A stretch of DNA of 44,225 nucleotides from an uncultured Sphingomonadales bacterium (lineage in GTDB: Bacteria > Pseudomonadota > Alphaproteobacteria > Sphingomonadales > Sphingomonadaceae), in NCBI GenBank assembly GCA_903834285.1, contig CAILIO010000305.1:1-44225 (forward strand), read 5' to 3'. The translations under genes were made by a program, and so were the position numbers. This document shows, piece by piece, positions 17,079-25,696 of this stretch. The number at the start of each line of letters is the position of its first letter. The first letter of the stretch is position 1. Under the pieces are notes generated by a model, which worked only from the letters and a program-made list of their open reading frames with translations, did no database searches and was not told the origin of the DNA.

Positions 17079-18815
17079 CTACTTCGCTCGGTCCGGCTTG
17101 GCCCGCCAAGGGCCCTTGCGGTGCGGCTTCTTCGGTGCTTCGGGACGGGCCGTCTGGCGATAGGGCTTGGGCGCGTGGTTCGGCTTGCCTTCGCGGCGAT
17201 GCTTGCGGGCTTCCTCGCGCGGGGCGCCATCCATCGGATGGATCTCGAATTCGTCGGCCTCCTCGGCGGTGCGGCGCACCGCATCCAGGAAGCGCGCGGC
17301 GATCGCCGTGGGCACCTCGAACAGCGTTTCCTCGGCGGTGATGCGGATCGCGCCGATCTCGCTGCGGCTGACATGGCCGCGGCGGCACAGCAGCGGCAGG
17401 ACCCAGCGCGGATCGGCGTTCTGATCGCGCCCGAAGTTGAGCCGCATCCAGGTGCTCTGCTCGAACCCGGCGCGGGGCTCGCGCGCAACGGGCGGGCCGG
17501 CATCGTTGCCGCTCATCATGTCCTCGGGCTCGGGCAGACGGGCGCGGTGAACCTGAACGAGTGCGGCGGCGATATCTTCCGGGCTGCGTTCGGCCAGAAG
17601 CCGGGCGGCGAGTGCGCGGTCTTCCTCGCTCGCCTCTACAGGTGCAAGAAGCGCGGCCATCATCCGGTCGTTGTCGGCAGCGCGGATATCGGCGGCGGAA
17701 GGCGCCGGCACCCACTGTGCCGGGATGCGCGCGCCGCGCAGCATCGCCTCCACCCGCTTGCGGCGCGGATAGGGCACGATGAGCACGGCGGTGCCCTTCT
17801 TGCCGGCGCGCCCGGTGCGGCCCGAGCGGTGCTGCAGCGTTTCGGCATCGCGCGGGATCTCGACATGGACGACGAGACTGAGAGAGGGCAGGTCAATGCC
17901 GCGCGCGGCGACATCGGTGGCGACGCAGACGCGCGCGCGGCGATCGCGCAGGGCTTGCAGCGCCTGATTGCGCTCGTTCTGGCTGTGCTCGCCGGAGAGA
18001 GCGACAACCGCGAAGCCGCGCTCGGTCAGGCTGGCGTGGAGCCGGCGGACGTTGTCGCGCGTGGCGCAGAACAGCATCGCGGTCTCGGCTTCGTGGAAGC
18101 GCAGCAGATTGACGACGGCGTTCTCGATATCGGCGGGGGCGACGGCCATTGCCTGATAGTCGATGTCGCCGTGGCCGCGTTCCTCGGTGACGGTCGAGAT
18201 ACGCAGCGCATTGTTCTGGTAGCGGCGGGCGAGCGCGACGATCGGCGCGGGCATCGTTGCCGAGAACAGCATCGTGCGGCGTTCTTGCGGCGTGGCGTCG
18301 AGGATCGCCTCGAGGTCTTCGCGAAAGCCCATGTCGAGCATTTCATCGGCCTCGTCGAGCACGGCGACGCGCAGGGCGGAAAGTTGCAGCGCGCCGCGTT
18401 CGAGGTGATCGCGCAGGCGGCCCGGGGTGCCGACGACGATGTGGGTGCCATAGCCAAGCGCACGGCGTTCGCGCGAGGCGTCCATGCCGCCGACGCAAGT
18501 GGCGATGCGCGCGCCGGTCTGTTCGTAGAGCCACTCCAGCTCGCGGCTGACCTGCAGCGCGAGTTCGCGGGTGGGGGCAATTACCAGCGCGAGCGGCGCG
18601 CCGGCGGGGCCCATGCGGTCTTCGCCGGCGAGGAGTTGCGCCGCCATGGCGAGGCCGAATGCGACCGTCTTGCCCGAGCCGGTCTGCGCGGAGACGACAA
18701 GGTCGCGCCCCTCGGCATCGGCTTCGAGGACGGCGGCCTGCACCGGGGTGGGTGCGGCATAGCCACGGGCTGCCACGGCGGCGCCGAGGGCGGGGGGGAG
18801 TTTTGAAAAGGGCAT
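17079..18815 (-). CDS. DEAD-box ATP-dependent RNA helicase, DbpA/DeaD type
   Basis: This is a 578-residue helicase. A Q-motif-like N-terminus (GYAAPTPVQAAVL) precedes motif I SAQTGSGKT (42-50). Motif II is DEADEMLDMGF, motif III is SAT, and motif VI is HRSGRTGRAGKKG. The second RecA domain is followed by a DbpA-type RNA-binding domain (about 440-540, with LLCRRGHVSRSEIGAIRI and FEVPTAIAARFLDAV). A basic tail rich in lysine, proline and arginine closes the protein. Family members act in ribosome assembly and cold-shock RNA unwinding. The ATG at 18815 gives MPFSKLPPAL; the upstream open frame is antisense to the alkylsulfatase gene. It is divergent from that gene across 204 bp. Confidence 0.93.
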   Translation of the reverse strand: MPFSKLPPALGAAVAARGYAAPTPVQAAVLEADAEGRDLVVSAQTGSGKTVAFGLAMAAQLLAGEDRMGPAGAPLALVIAPTRELALQVSRELEWLYEQTGARIATCVGGMDASRERRALGYGTHIVVGTPGRLRDHLERGALQLSALRVAVLDEADEMLDMGFREDLEAILDATPQERRTMLFSATMPAPIVALARRYQNNALRISTVTEERGHGDIDYQAMAVAPADIENAVVNLLRFHEAETAMLFCATRDNVRRLHASLTERGFAVVALSGEHSQNERNQALQALRDRRARVCVATDVAARGIDLPSLSLVVHVEIPRDAETLQHRSGRTGRAGKKGTAVLIVPYPRRKRVEAMLRGARIPAQWVPAPSAADIRAADNDRMMAALLAPVEASEEDRALAARLLAERSPEDIAAALVQVHRARLPEPEDMMSGNDAGPPVAREPRAGFEQSTWMRLNFGRDQNADPRWVLPLLCRRGHVSRSEIGAIRITAEETLFEVPTAIAARFLDAVRRTAEEADEFEIHPMDGAPREEARKHRREGKPNHAPKPYRQTARPEAPKKPHRKGPWRAKPDRAK

Positions 18816-18934
18816 GGTGCTTTCGGGGGAATAACGTGTGCCCGGACATGCGGTGGCGGCCGGAACGCACCGCCTCCACGCCGGAAGAAGCGCGTCCCAT
18901 AGACCAATACGAGCGGTTTGGCTTGTGTTGTTTG

Positions 18935-18963
18935 CAAGAGGGCCGGATTTTGCGCCCCTCTTG
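18935..18963. promoter_or_regulatory. Inverted repeat in the helicase / alkylsulfatase divergent region
   Basis: CAAGAGGG (18935-18942) is matched by CCCTCTTG (18956-18963) with a 13-base centre. It lies between the two divergent starts, 57 bp from the alkylsulfatase ATG. It could be an operator or a leader hairpin; no regulator gene is adjacent. Confidence 0.35.
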
Positions 18964-19019
18964 TCAGCCGGGGCGCGAACGGACAAGCTGCCTCGACAAG
19001 AATAAAAGGACGGACTGCG

Positions 19020-20996
19020 ATGCATTTTCGCGCGTGCACACAAGCGATTGCGTTGGTTTTGGCGGCGAGCTTGCCCGCCCTTGCAGAGGCCGCGCCGCCC
19101 GCCGATCCCACCCTCGCGTCCAAGCCCGCCAGCGCGGCAACACTGGCAGCGCAGCAAGCCGTGGCGGCAACGCTGCCGCCGGAAGACGGGCGCGATGCGG
19201 CCTTTGCCGCGCAAGGATTCGTCGCGAGCGCGGCCGATCCGGTCATCCGCGATGCAGCGGGCAGGGCGGTGTGGAACATGGTCGCCTACGATTGGGTCTC
19301 GGGCCCCGCGCCGGCCAGCGTGAATCCGTCGCTGTGGCGTGAAGTCGGGCTGCTCCGCAAGCATGGCCTCTTCGCGGTGGCGGACGGGGTGTGGCAAGTG
19401 CGCGGGTTCGACGTTTCGAACATGACGGTGATCCGAGGGCAGACCGGCTGGGTGCTGGTCGATCCGCTCACGACCAAGGAGACGGCGGCGGCGGCGCTTG
19501 CGCTCGTCAATGCGCAGCTCGGAACGCGGCCGGTCTCGGCGGTCATTTACAGCCATAGTCATGCCGACCATTTCGGCGGCGTGCGCGGTGTGGTGGCCGA
19601 AGCGGACGTGGCGTCGGGCAAGGTGCAGGTCATCGCGCCGGCGCATTTCATCGAGGAAGCGGCGAGCGAGAACGTGCTGGCCGGGGCTGCGATGGGGCGG
19701 CGTGCGCAGTATCAATTTGGCGGAGGCCTTGTGCCGGGCGCCGAGGGGCAGATGGGGAGCGGCATCGGCCTTGGCGTGTCATCGGGCACGATCACGCTGA
19801 TCGCGCCGAGCGACACTGTCAGCAAGACCGGTGAAACGCGGGTGGTCGATGGCGTACCGATGGAGTTCCAGATCGTTTCGGGGAGCGAGGCGCCGAGCGA
19901 GCTCAATGTCTATCTGCCCGCCGCGAAGGTGCTGCTTTCGGCCGAGATGAGCACGTGTTCGCTGCACAATATCCTCACTCCTCGCGGCGCCAAGGTGCGT
20001 GATACGCGGGCCTGGGCCGGCTATCTGGATGAAGCGCTGCGGCTCTATGGCAGCCGCAGCGATGTGGTGATTTCAAGCCACTGCTGGCCGCGCTTCGGGC
20101 AAGCGGAAGTGAGCCGGATGCTGGCGAGCCAGCGCGACAACTACCGCGTGCTGCACGACCAGACGCTTCGGCTGATGAACCGGGGCGAGACTCCGGCGGA
20201 GATTGCAGAAGCGTTGGTGCAACCGGCTTCGCTCGCCGCGGATTGGTTCAACCATGGCTACTACGGAACCTACAGCCACAATGCGAAGGCGGTCTACCAG
20301 TTCTACCTCGGCTGGTACGATGCGGTGCCCGCCAACCTCAATCCGTGGCCGGCGGTGGAGCATGCCAAGCGGCTGGTCGCGGCGATCGGCGGGCCGGCCA
20401 AGGTGATCGCGCAAGGGCGCGCGGCGATGAAGGCGGGGGATTACCGCTGGTCGTCCGAGCTGCTGAGCGCGGCGGTCTTCGCCGATCCCGCCAACAAGGT
20501 GGCGCGCGCCTTGCTGGCCGACAGCTATGAGCAGCAGGGCTATCAGGCTGAGAGCGCGATCTGGCGCAACCAGTTCCTCGCCGCGGCGAGCGAGCTGCGG
20601 AATGGCCGGATTGCCTCTGCCACCTCAAGCCAGAGCCAGGACATGATCGCGGCGGTGCCGACGCAGCTCCTGCTCGATTCGGTGGCGACGCGGATCGATC
20701 CGGTGAAGCTGGCGGGGCGGCACGCGGCGATCAATCTCGTGATGCCCGAACGCGGCGAGACTGCGGGGGTCGAGCTGACCGGCACCGCAATGCTGGCGCG
20801 CATGGGCGCAGCGCCCGACGCGGCGGCGACACTGACGGCCCCGCGCCGCCTGCTGCTAGGGCTGCTGTTCCTCAAGCTGCCGCTGGCGCAGCTGGAAGCG
20901 GCAGGGCTGAAGGTGGAGGGCGACCGCGCGGCGGTGGAGGCTTGGCTCGCGGCGCTCGATCCGATGCCGGGGGCATTCAATATCGCGGAACCGTGA
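19020..20996 (+). CDS. Secreted alkylsulfatase, metallo-beta-lactamase fold (SdsA1-like)
   Basis: This 658-residue enzyme hydrolyses primary or secondary alkyl sulfates such as SDS to the alcohol and sulfate. It has an N-terminal signal peptide (cleavage near LAEAA). The dinuclear zinc motif HSHADH is at 179-184. Further ligand candidates are in SAEMSTCSLHN and SSHCWPRFG. An all-alpha dimerisation domain follows (about 400-520), then a C-terminal SCP2-like domain that binds the alkyl chain. Start ATG 19020 follows AAGGACGG. No sulfate or fatty-alcohol genes are adjacent. The closest functional link is the acyl-CoA ligase about 1 kb downstream on the other strand. Confidence 0.92.
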   Translation: MHFRACTQAIALVLAASLPALAEAAPPADPTLASKPASAATLAAQQAVAATLPPEDGRDAAFAAQGFVASAADPVIRDAAGRAVWNMVAYDWVSGPAPASVNPSLWREVGLLRKHGLFAVADGVWQVRGFDVSNMTVIRGQTGWVLVDPLTTKETAAAALALVNAQLGTRPVSAVIYSHSHADHFGGVRGVVAEADVASGKVQVIAPAHFIEEAASENVLAGAAMGRRAQYQFGGGLVPGAEGQMGSGIGLGVSSGTITLIAPSDTVSKTGETRVVDGVPMEFQIVSGSEAPSELNVYLPAAKVLLSAEMSTCSLHNILTPRGAKVRDTRAWAGYLDEALRLYGSRSDVVISSHCWPRFGQAEVSRMLASQRDNYRVLHDQTLRLMNRGETPAEIAEALVQPASLAADWFNHGYYGTYSHNAKAVYQFYLGWYDAVPANLNPWPAVEHAKRLVAAIGGPAKVIAQGRAAMKAGDYRWSSELLSAAVFADPANKVARALLADSYEQQGYQAESAIWRNQFLAAASELRNGRIASATSSQSQDMIAAVPTQLLLDSVATRIDPVKLAGRHAAINLVMPERGETAGVELTGTAMLARMGAAPDAAATLTAPRRLLLGLLFLKLPLAQLEAAGLKVEGDRAAVEAWLAALDPMPGAFNIAEP

Positions 20997-21011
20997 AGCT
21001 GTCGTCGCCGC

Positions 21012-21464
21012 TCAATCCTCGTAAGCGAGAAACGAAGCGGCGACGATACGGGCAAGTTCGCTAGTCAGCGTCTGCTCCTGATCGGGGCCGATCACGCCGC
21101 GCAGCGCCGCGTCGAAATCGCGCGCGACCACTTCAATTTCGCGCAGTTTTTCGCGGCCCGGCGGCGCGATGTGGAACATCGATAGCCGCGCATCGCCGGG
21201 TGCCGGCGCGCGAGTGATCCAGCCTTGCACCTCAAGCGAACGGGTGACGTTGACGACCGTCTGCCGGCCGATGCCGAGCAGCCGCGCCAGCGCGCGGACA
21301 TGCCCTGGTCCGCTGTAGTGCAAGGCGCTGAGGAGCCCCGCTTCGGTCGCGGAAACGTCGAGCGGCCCGAGCGCGCGCTCGTACCCGCGCGAGACAGCGA
21401 GACCAGCCCGATACAGGAGGAAGCCGAGCCGCTGGTCCGGGGCGCTCGTATGATTATCGTCCAT
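21012..21464 (-). CDS. MarR family transcriptional regulator
   Basis: This 150-residue winged-helix regulator has dimerisation helices at the ends, a DNA-recognition region around ALARLLGIGRQTVVNVTRSL, and a beta-wing with GDARLSMFHI. These are standard MarR features. It is divergent from a small membrane protein gene, and the ATG at 21464 lies inside one of two identical 14-bp palindromes in the 65-bp gap. Autorepression together with control of the neighbour is therefore likely. The inducer is unknown. Confidence 0.9.
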   Translation of the reverse strand: MDDNHTSAPDQRLGFLLYRAGLAVSRGYERALGPLDVSATEAGLLSALHYSGPGHVRALARLLGIGRQTVVNVTRSLEVQGWITRAPAPGDARLSMFHIAPPGREKLREIEVVARDFDAALRGVIGPDQEQTLTSELARIVAASFLAYED

Positions 21465-21508
21465 ATATTGACATTCTTTCGATCATCGCATAATGTCCAT
21501 ATATTGAC
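21459..21508. promoter_or_regulatory. Two identical MarR operators
   Basis: GTCCATATATTGAC occurs at 21459-21472 and again at 21495-21508, 36 bp apart from start to start. Each copy is an imperfect palindrome (GTCMATATATKGAC). The first covers the marR start codon and the -35 of the plus-strand promoter; the second overlaps its -10. Confidence 0.75.
21468..21496 (+). promoter_or_regulatory. Sigma-70 type promoter for the small membrane protein
   Basis: TTGACA (21468-21473) is a perfect -35 box, followed by a 17-bp spacer and TAATGT as -10. Both boxes overlap the paired MarR operators, so bound regulator should block it. Confidence 0.65.
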
Positions 21509-21529
21509 GTTATGAAAGGAGATTCGGAA

Positions 21530-21961
21530 ATGTCCAGCACGGAAACGAAGCGGATCGCCCTCGCCGGAATCGCGGGTGGCCTTGTCCTGAATGCTATCGA
21601 CACGCCGTGGAGCGTCTTCGTGATGCTGCCCGGCATGCAGGCTTTCGAGACGGCACATGGGCTCAGTGCGAGCGCGCTCACAGGCCCTTGGTTCATGCTC
21701 GCACATTTTGCCTACATGGGCGGGATCGCGTGGCTCTATGCGCTCCTGCGGGAGCGCCATGGCAGCGGGTCTCGTACCGCGCTGGCCGCGGGCGGGGTGC
21801 TGTTCGTCCTCAACCGCTTGTTTGGTATCGGCAACGGATTTCTCGGCGTCCTGCCGTTCGGGCTGTTCTGGGGCTTCACCGCCAGCTTTGCCGTCGGGAC
21901 CGCGCTTGGCAGCCTCGTCTGCGCTCGGATCCTTGATGTGCCGGTCCGCCGCGCGGCCTGA
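21530..21961 (+). CDS. Small integral membrane protein controlled by the adjacent MarR
   Basis: This 143-residue protein has four hydrophobic segments: IALAGIAGGLVLNAI, GPWFMLAHFAYMGGIAWLYAL, TALAAGGVLFVLNRLFG and GLFWGFTASFAVGTALGSLV. I do not recognise a characterised family. The ATG at 21530 (MSSTETKR) is preceded by AAAGGAG at a good distance, better than the ATG at 21512. The paired operators make it the likely target of the MarR regulator. A transport or stress role is plausible only by analogy with other MarR pairs. Confidence 0.75.
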   Translation: MSSTETKRIALAGIAGGLVLNAIDTPWSVFVMLPGMQAFETAHGLSASALTGPWFMLAHFAYMGGIAWLYALLRERHGSGSRTALAAGGVLFVLNRLFGIGNGFLGVLPFGLFWGFTASFAVGTALGSLVCARILDVPVRRAA

Positions 21962-21981
21962 AGGCGGCCGCGCTTCGGCAC

Positions 21982-23823
21982 TCAGCTCTTGTAAAGCGCG
22001 TCAATCCTCGAGCCGTAGCGCGCCTTGATCTTGTGGCGGCGGATCTTCATCGAGGGGGTCATTTCCTCGTTGTCGATGGTGAAGGGCTCGTCCGCGAGCG
22101 CGAACTGTCGGACCTTTTCGATCACCGAGAGGTCCTTGTTCACCCGGTCGACCGCAGCGCGGAGGGCGGTGCGGAAAGCGGGGAGGTCTGACAGCGCGGC
22201 CATGTCATACTTCTCGCCCTGCGCACGGGCCCATTCCATCGCCCACTCGGCGTCGGGGACTATAAGGCCGACGATATAAGGCCGCTTGTCGCCCGAGACC
22301 ATCGCCTGCCCGATCTCCGGCTGGAGCGTGAGCATGCCCTCGATCCGCTGCGGGGAGACATTGTCGCCCTTGTCGTTAACGATCATGTCCTTCTTGCGGT
22401 CGGTGATCTTGATGCGGCCCTTTTCGTCGAAATGGCCGATGTCGCCGGTGTGGAGCCAGCCTGCCTGCGGTCCGTCTTGCGGGATCGCGCGCAGCGTTTC
22501 GGCATCGTTGTGCCAGTATCCATGCATCACCAGTTCGCCGCGCACGAGGATCTCGCCGTCCTCGGCGATTTTGACCTCGACCCCGCGTAGCGGCGGGCCA
22601 ACGGTGTCCATCGCGAGGCCGACCTTGGGGCGGTTGCAGCTGATCACGGGGCCGGCCTCGGTCTGGCCATAGCCCTGCAGCATGGTGAGGCCCATGGCAT
22701 CGAAGAACAGGCCGACATCGGGATTGAGCGGCGCGCCGCCCGAGACGAGGGCCTTCAATCGCCCGCCGAAGCGCTGGCGGATCTTGGGGCGCAGCGTGCG
22801 TTCGATGAAGAAATCCATCGGCGCGTCGATCAGGCGGCGCAGCACATTGGCGCCGCCTGCCTTGCGCGCGCCGATCGCGAGGGCGCGGGCCATCAGGTAG
22901 TTGGGCAGTTTGCCCTGCTTTTCGACCTGCTTCATGATGCGCGCACGCAGAACCTCGAACAGGCGGGGGACGACGACCATCAGCGTGGGCCGAGTTTCCT
23001 CGATATTGCTGGCGAGCTTTTCCAGCCCTTCGGCATAGTAGATCTGCGCGCCGAGGCCGATGGGTAGGAACTGGCCGCCCGAATGCTCATAGGCATGGCT
23101 GAGGGGAAGGAACGAGAGGAACACTTCGGTCTCGCGCCCGGACGCGTCCCAGCCGAGATCTTCCGCCACGACATGCCCTGCGCCATCGACATTGCACAGG
23201 ATCGCGCCGTGGTGCTGGCACACCCCGCGCGGGGCACCGCCGGTACCGCTTGTGTAGATGATGCAGGCGGTCTCGCCGCGGCCGATGGCGGCAACGCGAG
23301 CGGCGACCGACAGTCGCGCAGTGACGGTATTGCCCGAAGTGAGCGCCGACCAGTCATGGAAGCCGATTCGTTCTGACTGCATGCGGCGCAGCGGCTCCAT
23401 GCCGATGATGTGCTCCACCGGCGCCGCGCTGAGGCAGGCGGTGAGCAGCGGCTGTGCAAGCTTGGCATTGGAAACGATGACAGCGCGGGCGCCCGAGTTT
23501 TCGAGCACATGGAGATGGTCACGCTCGGTATTGGTGACATAGGCGGGCACGGTGACGAGCCCGGCGGCCATGATCGCGAGATCGGCGATGCACCATTCGG
23601 GGCGGTTTTCCGAGACGAGCACGACCCGGTCACCCGGATCGAGGCCGAGGCTGCGCAAGGATTCGGCCAGCAGGCAGACCTGGTCCGCCGCCTCGCGCCA
23701 GCTCAGCGAATGCCAAGTGCCGCCCCGCTTGGCCCAGAGGAACGGACGATCCCCGAAGAACTCCGCCCGATCGAGGAACATGGCGACGAGATTGGGATAA
23801 AACGCGAAGTCGGAAAGCTGCAC
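21982..23823 (-). CDS. Long-chain fatty acid-CoA ligase, AMP-forming
   Basis: This 613-residue adenylate-forming enzyme activates long-chain fatty acids to acyl-CoA. The ATP-binding signature is IIYTSGTGGAPRGVCQHHG. The motif GYGQTEAGPVIS follows ALVSGGAPLNPDVG, and GWLHTGDIG with ITDRKKDMIV is the hinge region of the family. It has the longer FadD15/FAA1-like layout with an N-terminal FYPNLVAMFLDRAEFFGDRPF. The start is the GTG at 23823 (MQLSDFAF); a later ATG at codon 15 would cut conserved sequence. It could process fatty acids from alkyl-sulfate breakdown, but that link is inference. Confidence 0.93.
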   Translation of the reverse strand: MQLSDFAFYPNLVAMFLDRAEFFGDRPFLWAKRGGTWHSLSWREAADQVCLLAESLRSLGLDPGDRVVLVSENRPEWCIADLAIMAAGLVTVPAYVTNTERDHLHVLENSGARAVIVSNAKLAQPLLTACLSAAPVEHIIGMEPLRRMQSERIGFHDWSALTSGNTVTARLSVAARVAAIGRGETACIIYTSGTGGAPRGVCQHHGAILCNVDGAGHVVAEDLGWDASGRETEVFLSFLPLSHAYEHSGGQFLPIGLGAQIYYAEGLEKLASNIEETRPTLMVVVPRLFEVLRARIMKQVEKQGKLPNYLMARALAIGARKAGGANVLRRLIDAPMDFFIERTLRPKIRQRFGGRLKALVSGGAPLNPDVGLFFDAMGLTMLQGYGQTEAGPVISCNRPKVGLAMDTVGPPLRGVEVKIAEDGEILVRGELVMHGYWHNDAETLRAIPQDGPQAGWLHTGDIGHFDEKGRIKITDRKKDMIVNDKGDNVSPQRIEGMLTLQPEIGQAMVSGDKRPYIVGLIVPDAEWAMEWARAQGEKYDMAALSDLPAFRTALRAAVDRVNKDLSVIEKVRQFALADEPFTIDNEEMTPSMKIRRHKIKARYGSRIDALYKS

Positions 23824-23929
23824 GGTGTAACGATCCCCTGGCCCGATGTGCCCGGTGTGCGGGCCTGTTATCGGGGCTGGAAACTAGGAGTGCCGTGGCG
23901 GAAGGGCAAGAAGCCCTGTGGATATGGTA

Positions 23930-25690
23930 TCAAGGTGAAGCGGCCGCGCCTTCGCTGCGCGGATCAGCCGCGCCCACCCAGTGGTTCTTGCCATCGGTGC
24001 CAGGGACCCATTCGATGGCGTTCGCCTTGAGGCGCATCGGCACGGCGATGACTTTGGGATGGCCGAGCGCCTGGAGTGCGGGGACCATGGCGGCGAGCGG
24101 CGTGCCCGCCTCGACCGCGAGCACGCCAGGGGCGGGCATGACGATGCCCTGCGCGATAGCCTCGCGCGCGGTGAGATTCCAGTCGAGCGTGCCCACGATC
24201 ACGCGGATCACTTGCGGCGGGATCGTGTAGCCGCCCGCCGCGCCCGCGATCAGGCGCAAGTGGCCATCGGGGCCGTAGACGACGACCGGGCTCATCGAAC
24301 TGCGCGGGCGCTTGCCGGCCTCGACGCGGTTGGCGGTGGGCTTGCCATTGCGCATGGGATCGAGATTGAAGTCGGTCAGCTCGTTGTTGAGGTAGTAACC
24401 CCCGACCATGAGGCCCGAGCCGAAGGCGCTTTCGACCGTAGAGGTGTAGCTCGCCGCATTGCCCCAGCGATCGACTGCCGCGAAATGTGTGGTGCCGTAC
24501 TCGGGAATGGGCGCGGCCATGGCAAAACGATCACTCGCGCCGGCAGGCTTGCCGGGGGCGGCGCTGTCGATTGTTGCGGTATCGGAGATCAGCGCCGAGC
24601 GCGCGGCGAAATAGGCCGGGTCGATCAGGCCTGCCGTCGGCACGGGGACGAAATCTGGATCGGCAAGCCAGGTGTCGCGATCGGCGAAGGCGAGCCGCTC
24701 GGCTTCGGCAATCAAGTGCCATGCGGTGGGCGAGGCAGGGCCCATGCCCTTGAGGTCGAACCGTTCGAGCGCGCCCAGCGTCTCCAGCACGGTCACGCCG
24801 CCGGCCGAGGGCGGCCCCATGCTGCACACCCGCCAAACGCGGTAGCGGGCGCAGATGGGATCGCGCGGCACGGCCTTGTAGGCGGCAAGATCGGCGGTGG
24901 ACATCGGCGCGGGGTTGCGAGGGCTTGTGCCGACCTTGGCGGAAATCGCCTTGGCGTTGTCGCCCAGGTAGAAGCTGTCTGCCCCCAGCGCGGCGATCTT
25001 CTCGAAGGTCGCCGCAAGCGCGGGGTTGCGCACTACGGTGCCGACCGGGAGCGGCATGCCGTCCGCCCCGAAGAACAGCGCCCGCCCGGCGGGATCGAGT
25101 CCGGCGATATCGCTTGCGAAGCCGAGCGTACTGGCAAGGCGCGGGGTGATCACGAAGCCGTCACTTGCCAGGCGGATCGCCGGGCCGAACAGGACACGCC
25201 ATGGCAGCTTGCCGCCACGGGCATGCGCGAGGGCGGCGAGGCGCAAGTTGCCCGGTACGCCGACGCTGCGTCCGCCGGGAACGGCGTCGCTGTGATCGAG
25301 CACCTTGCCATCGACCTTGAACCAGTCGGGCGTGGCGGCAGCAGGCGCCATCTCGCGCCCGTCAATGCTCTCCACCTTGCCCGCGGCATCGGCCGTGACG
25401 AGGAAGCCGCCGCCGCCGATGCCCGAGCTTTGCGGCTCGACCACGGTGAGCGCAAGCATCACTGCGATGGCAGCATCGGTGGCCGAACCGCCAAGCCGCA
25501 GCATTTCCGCGCCGGCGGCTGCCGCGCGCGGATCGGCTGCGGTGACGACACCCATGTCCTCTGCAGCCGGCAGAGCTTCCGGCGCCAGCGCGGTGACCGG
25601 CCGGGCCGCATTGGGCAGCGGCGCGCAGGCCTGCGCAAGAGTGAACAGCGCGGCGGGCGCGAGCGAGCGGACGAAGCGGAAAGCCATCAT
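23930..25690 (-). CDS. ggt: Gamma-glutamyltransferase (exported, possible lipoprotein)
   Basis: Ggt is an Ntn hydrolase that cleaves glutathione and other gamma-glutamyl compounds in the periplasm. The precursor has 586 residues. An N-terminal signal with a possible lipobox (LAQAC) precedes APLP. The self-cleavage and catalytic threonine is T400 in YGTTHFAAVDRWGNAASYT. The large-subunit GGSATDAAIAVMLALTVVEP and SGIGGGGFL match the family, as does GGYTIPPQVIRV in the small subunit. Start is ATG 25690 or the adjacent ATG 25687. It ends 106 bp before the acyl-CoA ligase gene and begins only 6 bp after pyrD, so it is probably in the pyrD transcript. Confidence 0.94.
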   Translation of the reverse strand: MMAFRFVRSLAPAALFTLAQACAPLPNAARPVTALAPEALPAAEDMGVVTAADPRAAAAGAEMLRLGGSATDAAIAVMLALTVVEPQSSGIGGGGFLVTADAAGKVESIDGREMAPAAATPDWFKVDGKVLDHSDAVPGGRSVGVPGNLRLAALAHARGGKLPWRVLFGPAIRLASDGFVITPRLASTLGFASDIAGLDPAGRALFFGADGMPLPVGTVVRNPALAATFEKIAALGADSFYLGDNAKAISAKVGTSPRNPAPMSTADLAAYKAVPRDPICARYRVWRVCSMGPPSAGGVTVLETLGALERFDLKGMGPASPTAWHLIAEAERLAFADRDTWLADPDFVPVPTAGLIDPAYFAARSALISDTATIDSAAPGKPAGASDRFAMAAPIPEYGTTHFAAVDRWGNAASYTSTVESAFGSGLMVGGYYLNNELTDFNLDPMRNGKPTANRVEAGKRPRSSMSPVVVYGPDGHLRLIAGAAGGYTIPPQVIRVIVGTLDWNLTAREAIAQGIVMPAPGVLAVEAGTPLAAMVPALQALGHPKVIAVPMRLKANAIEWVPGTDGKNHWVGAADPRSEGAAASP

Positions 25691-25696
25691 GCAGCG

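Noticed and set aside
17121..18806. 561-codon plus-strand open frame antisense to the helicase
   Set aside because: Opposite frame of an unambiguous DEAD-box gene; no family motif.
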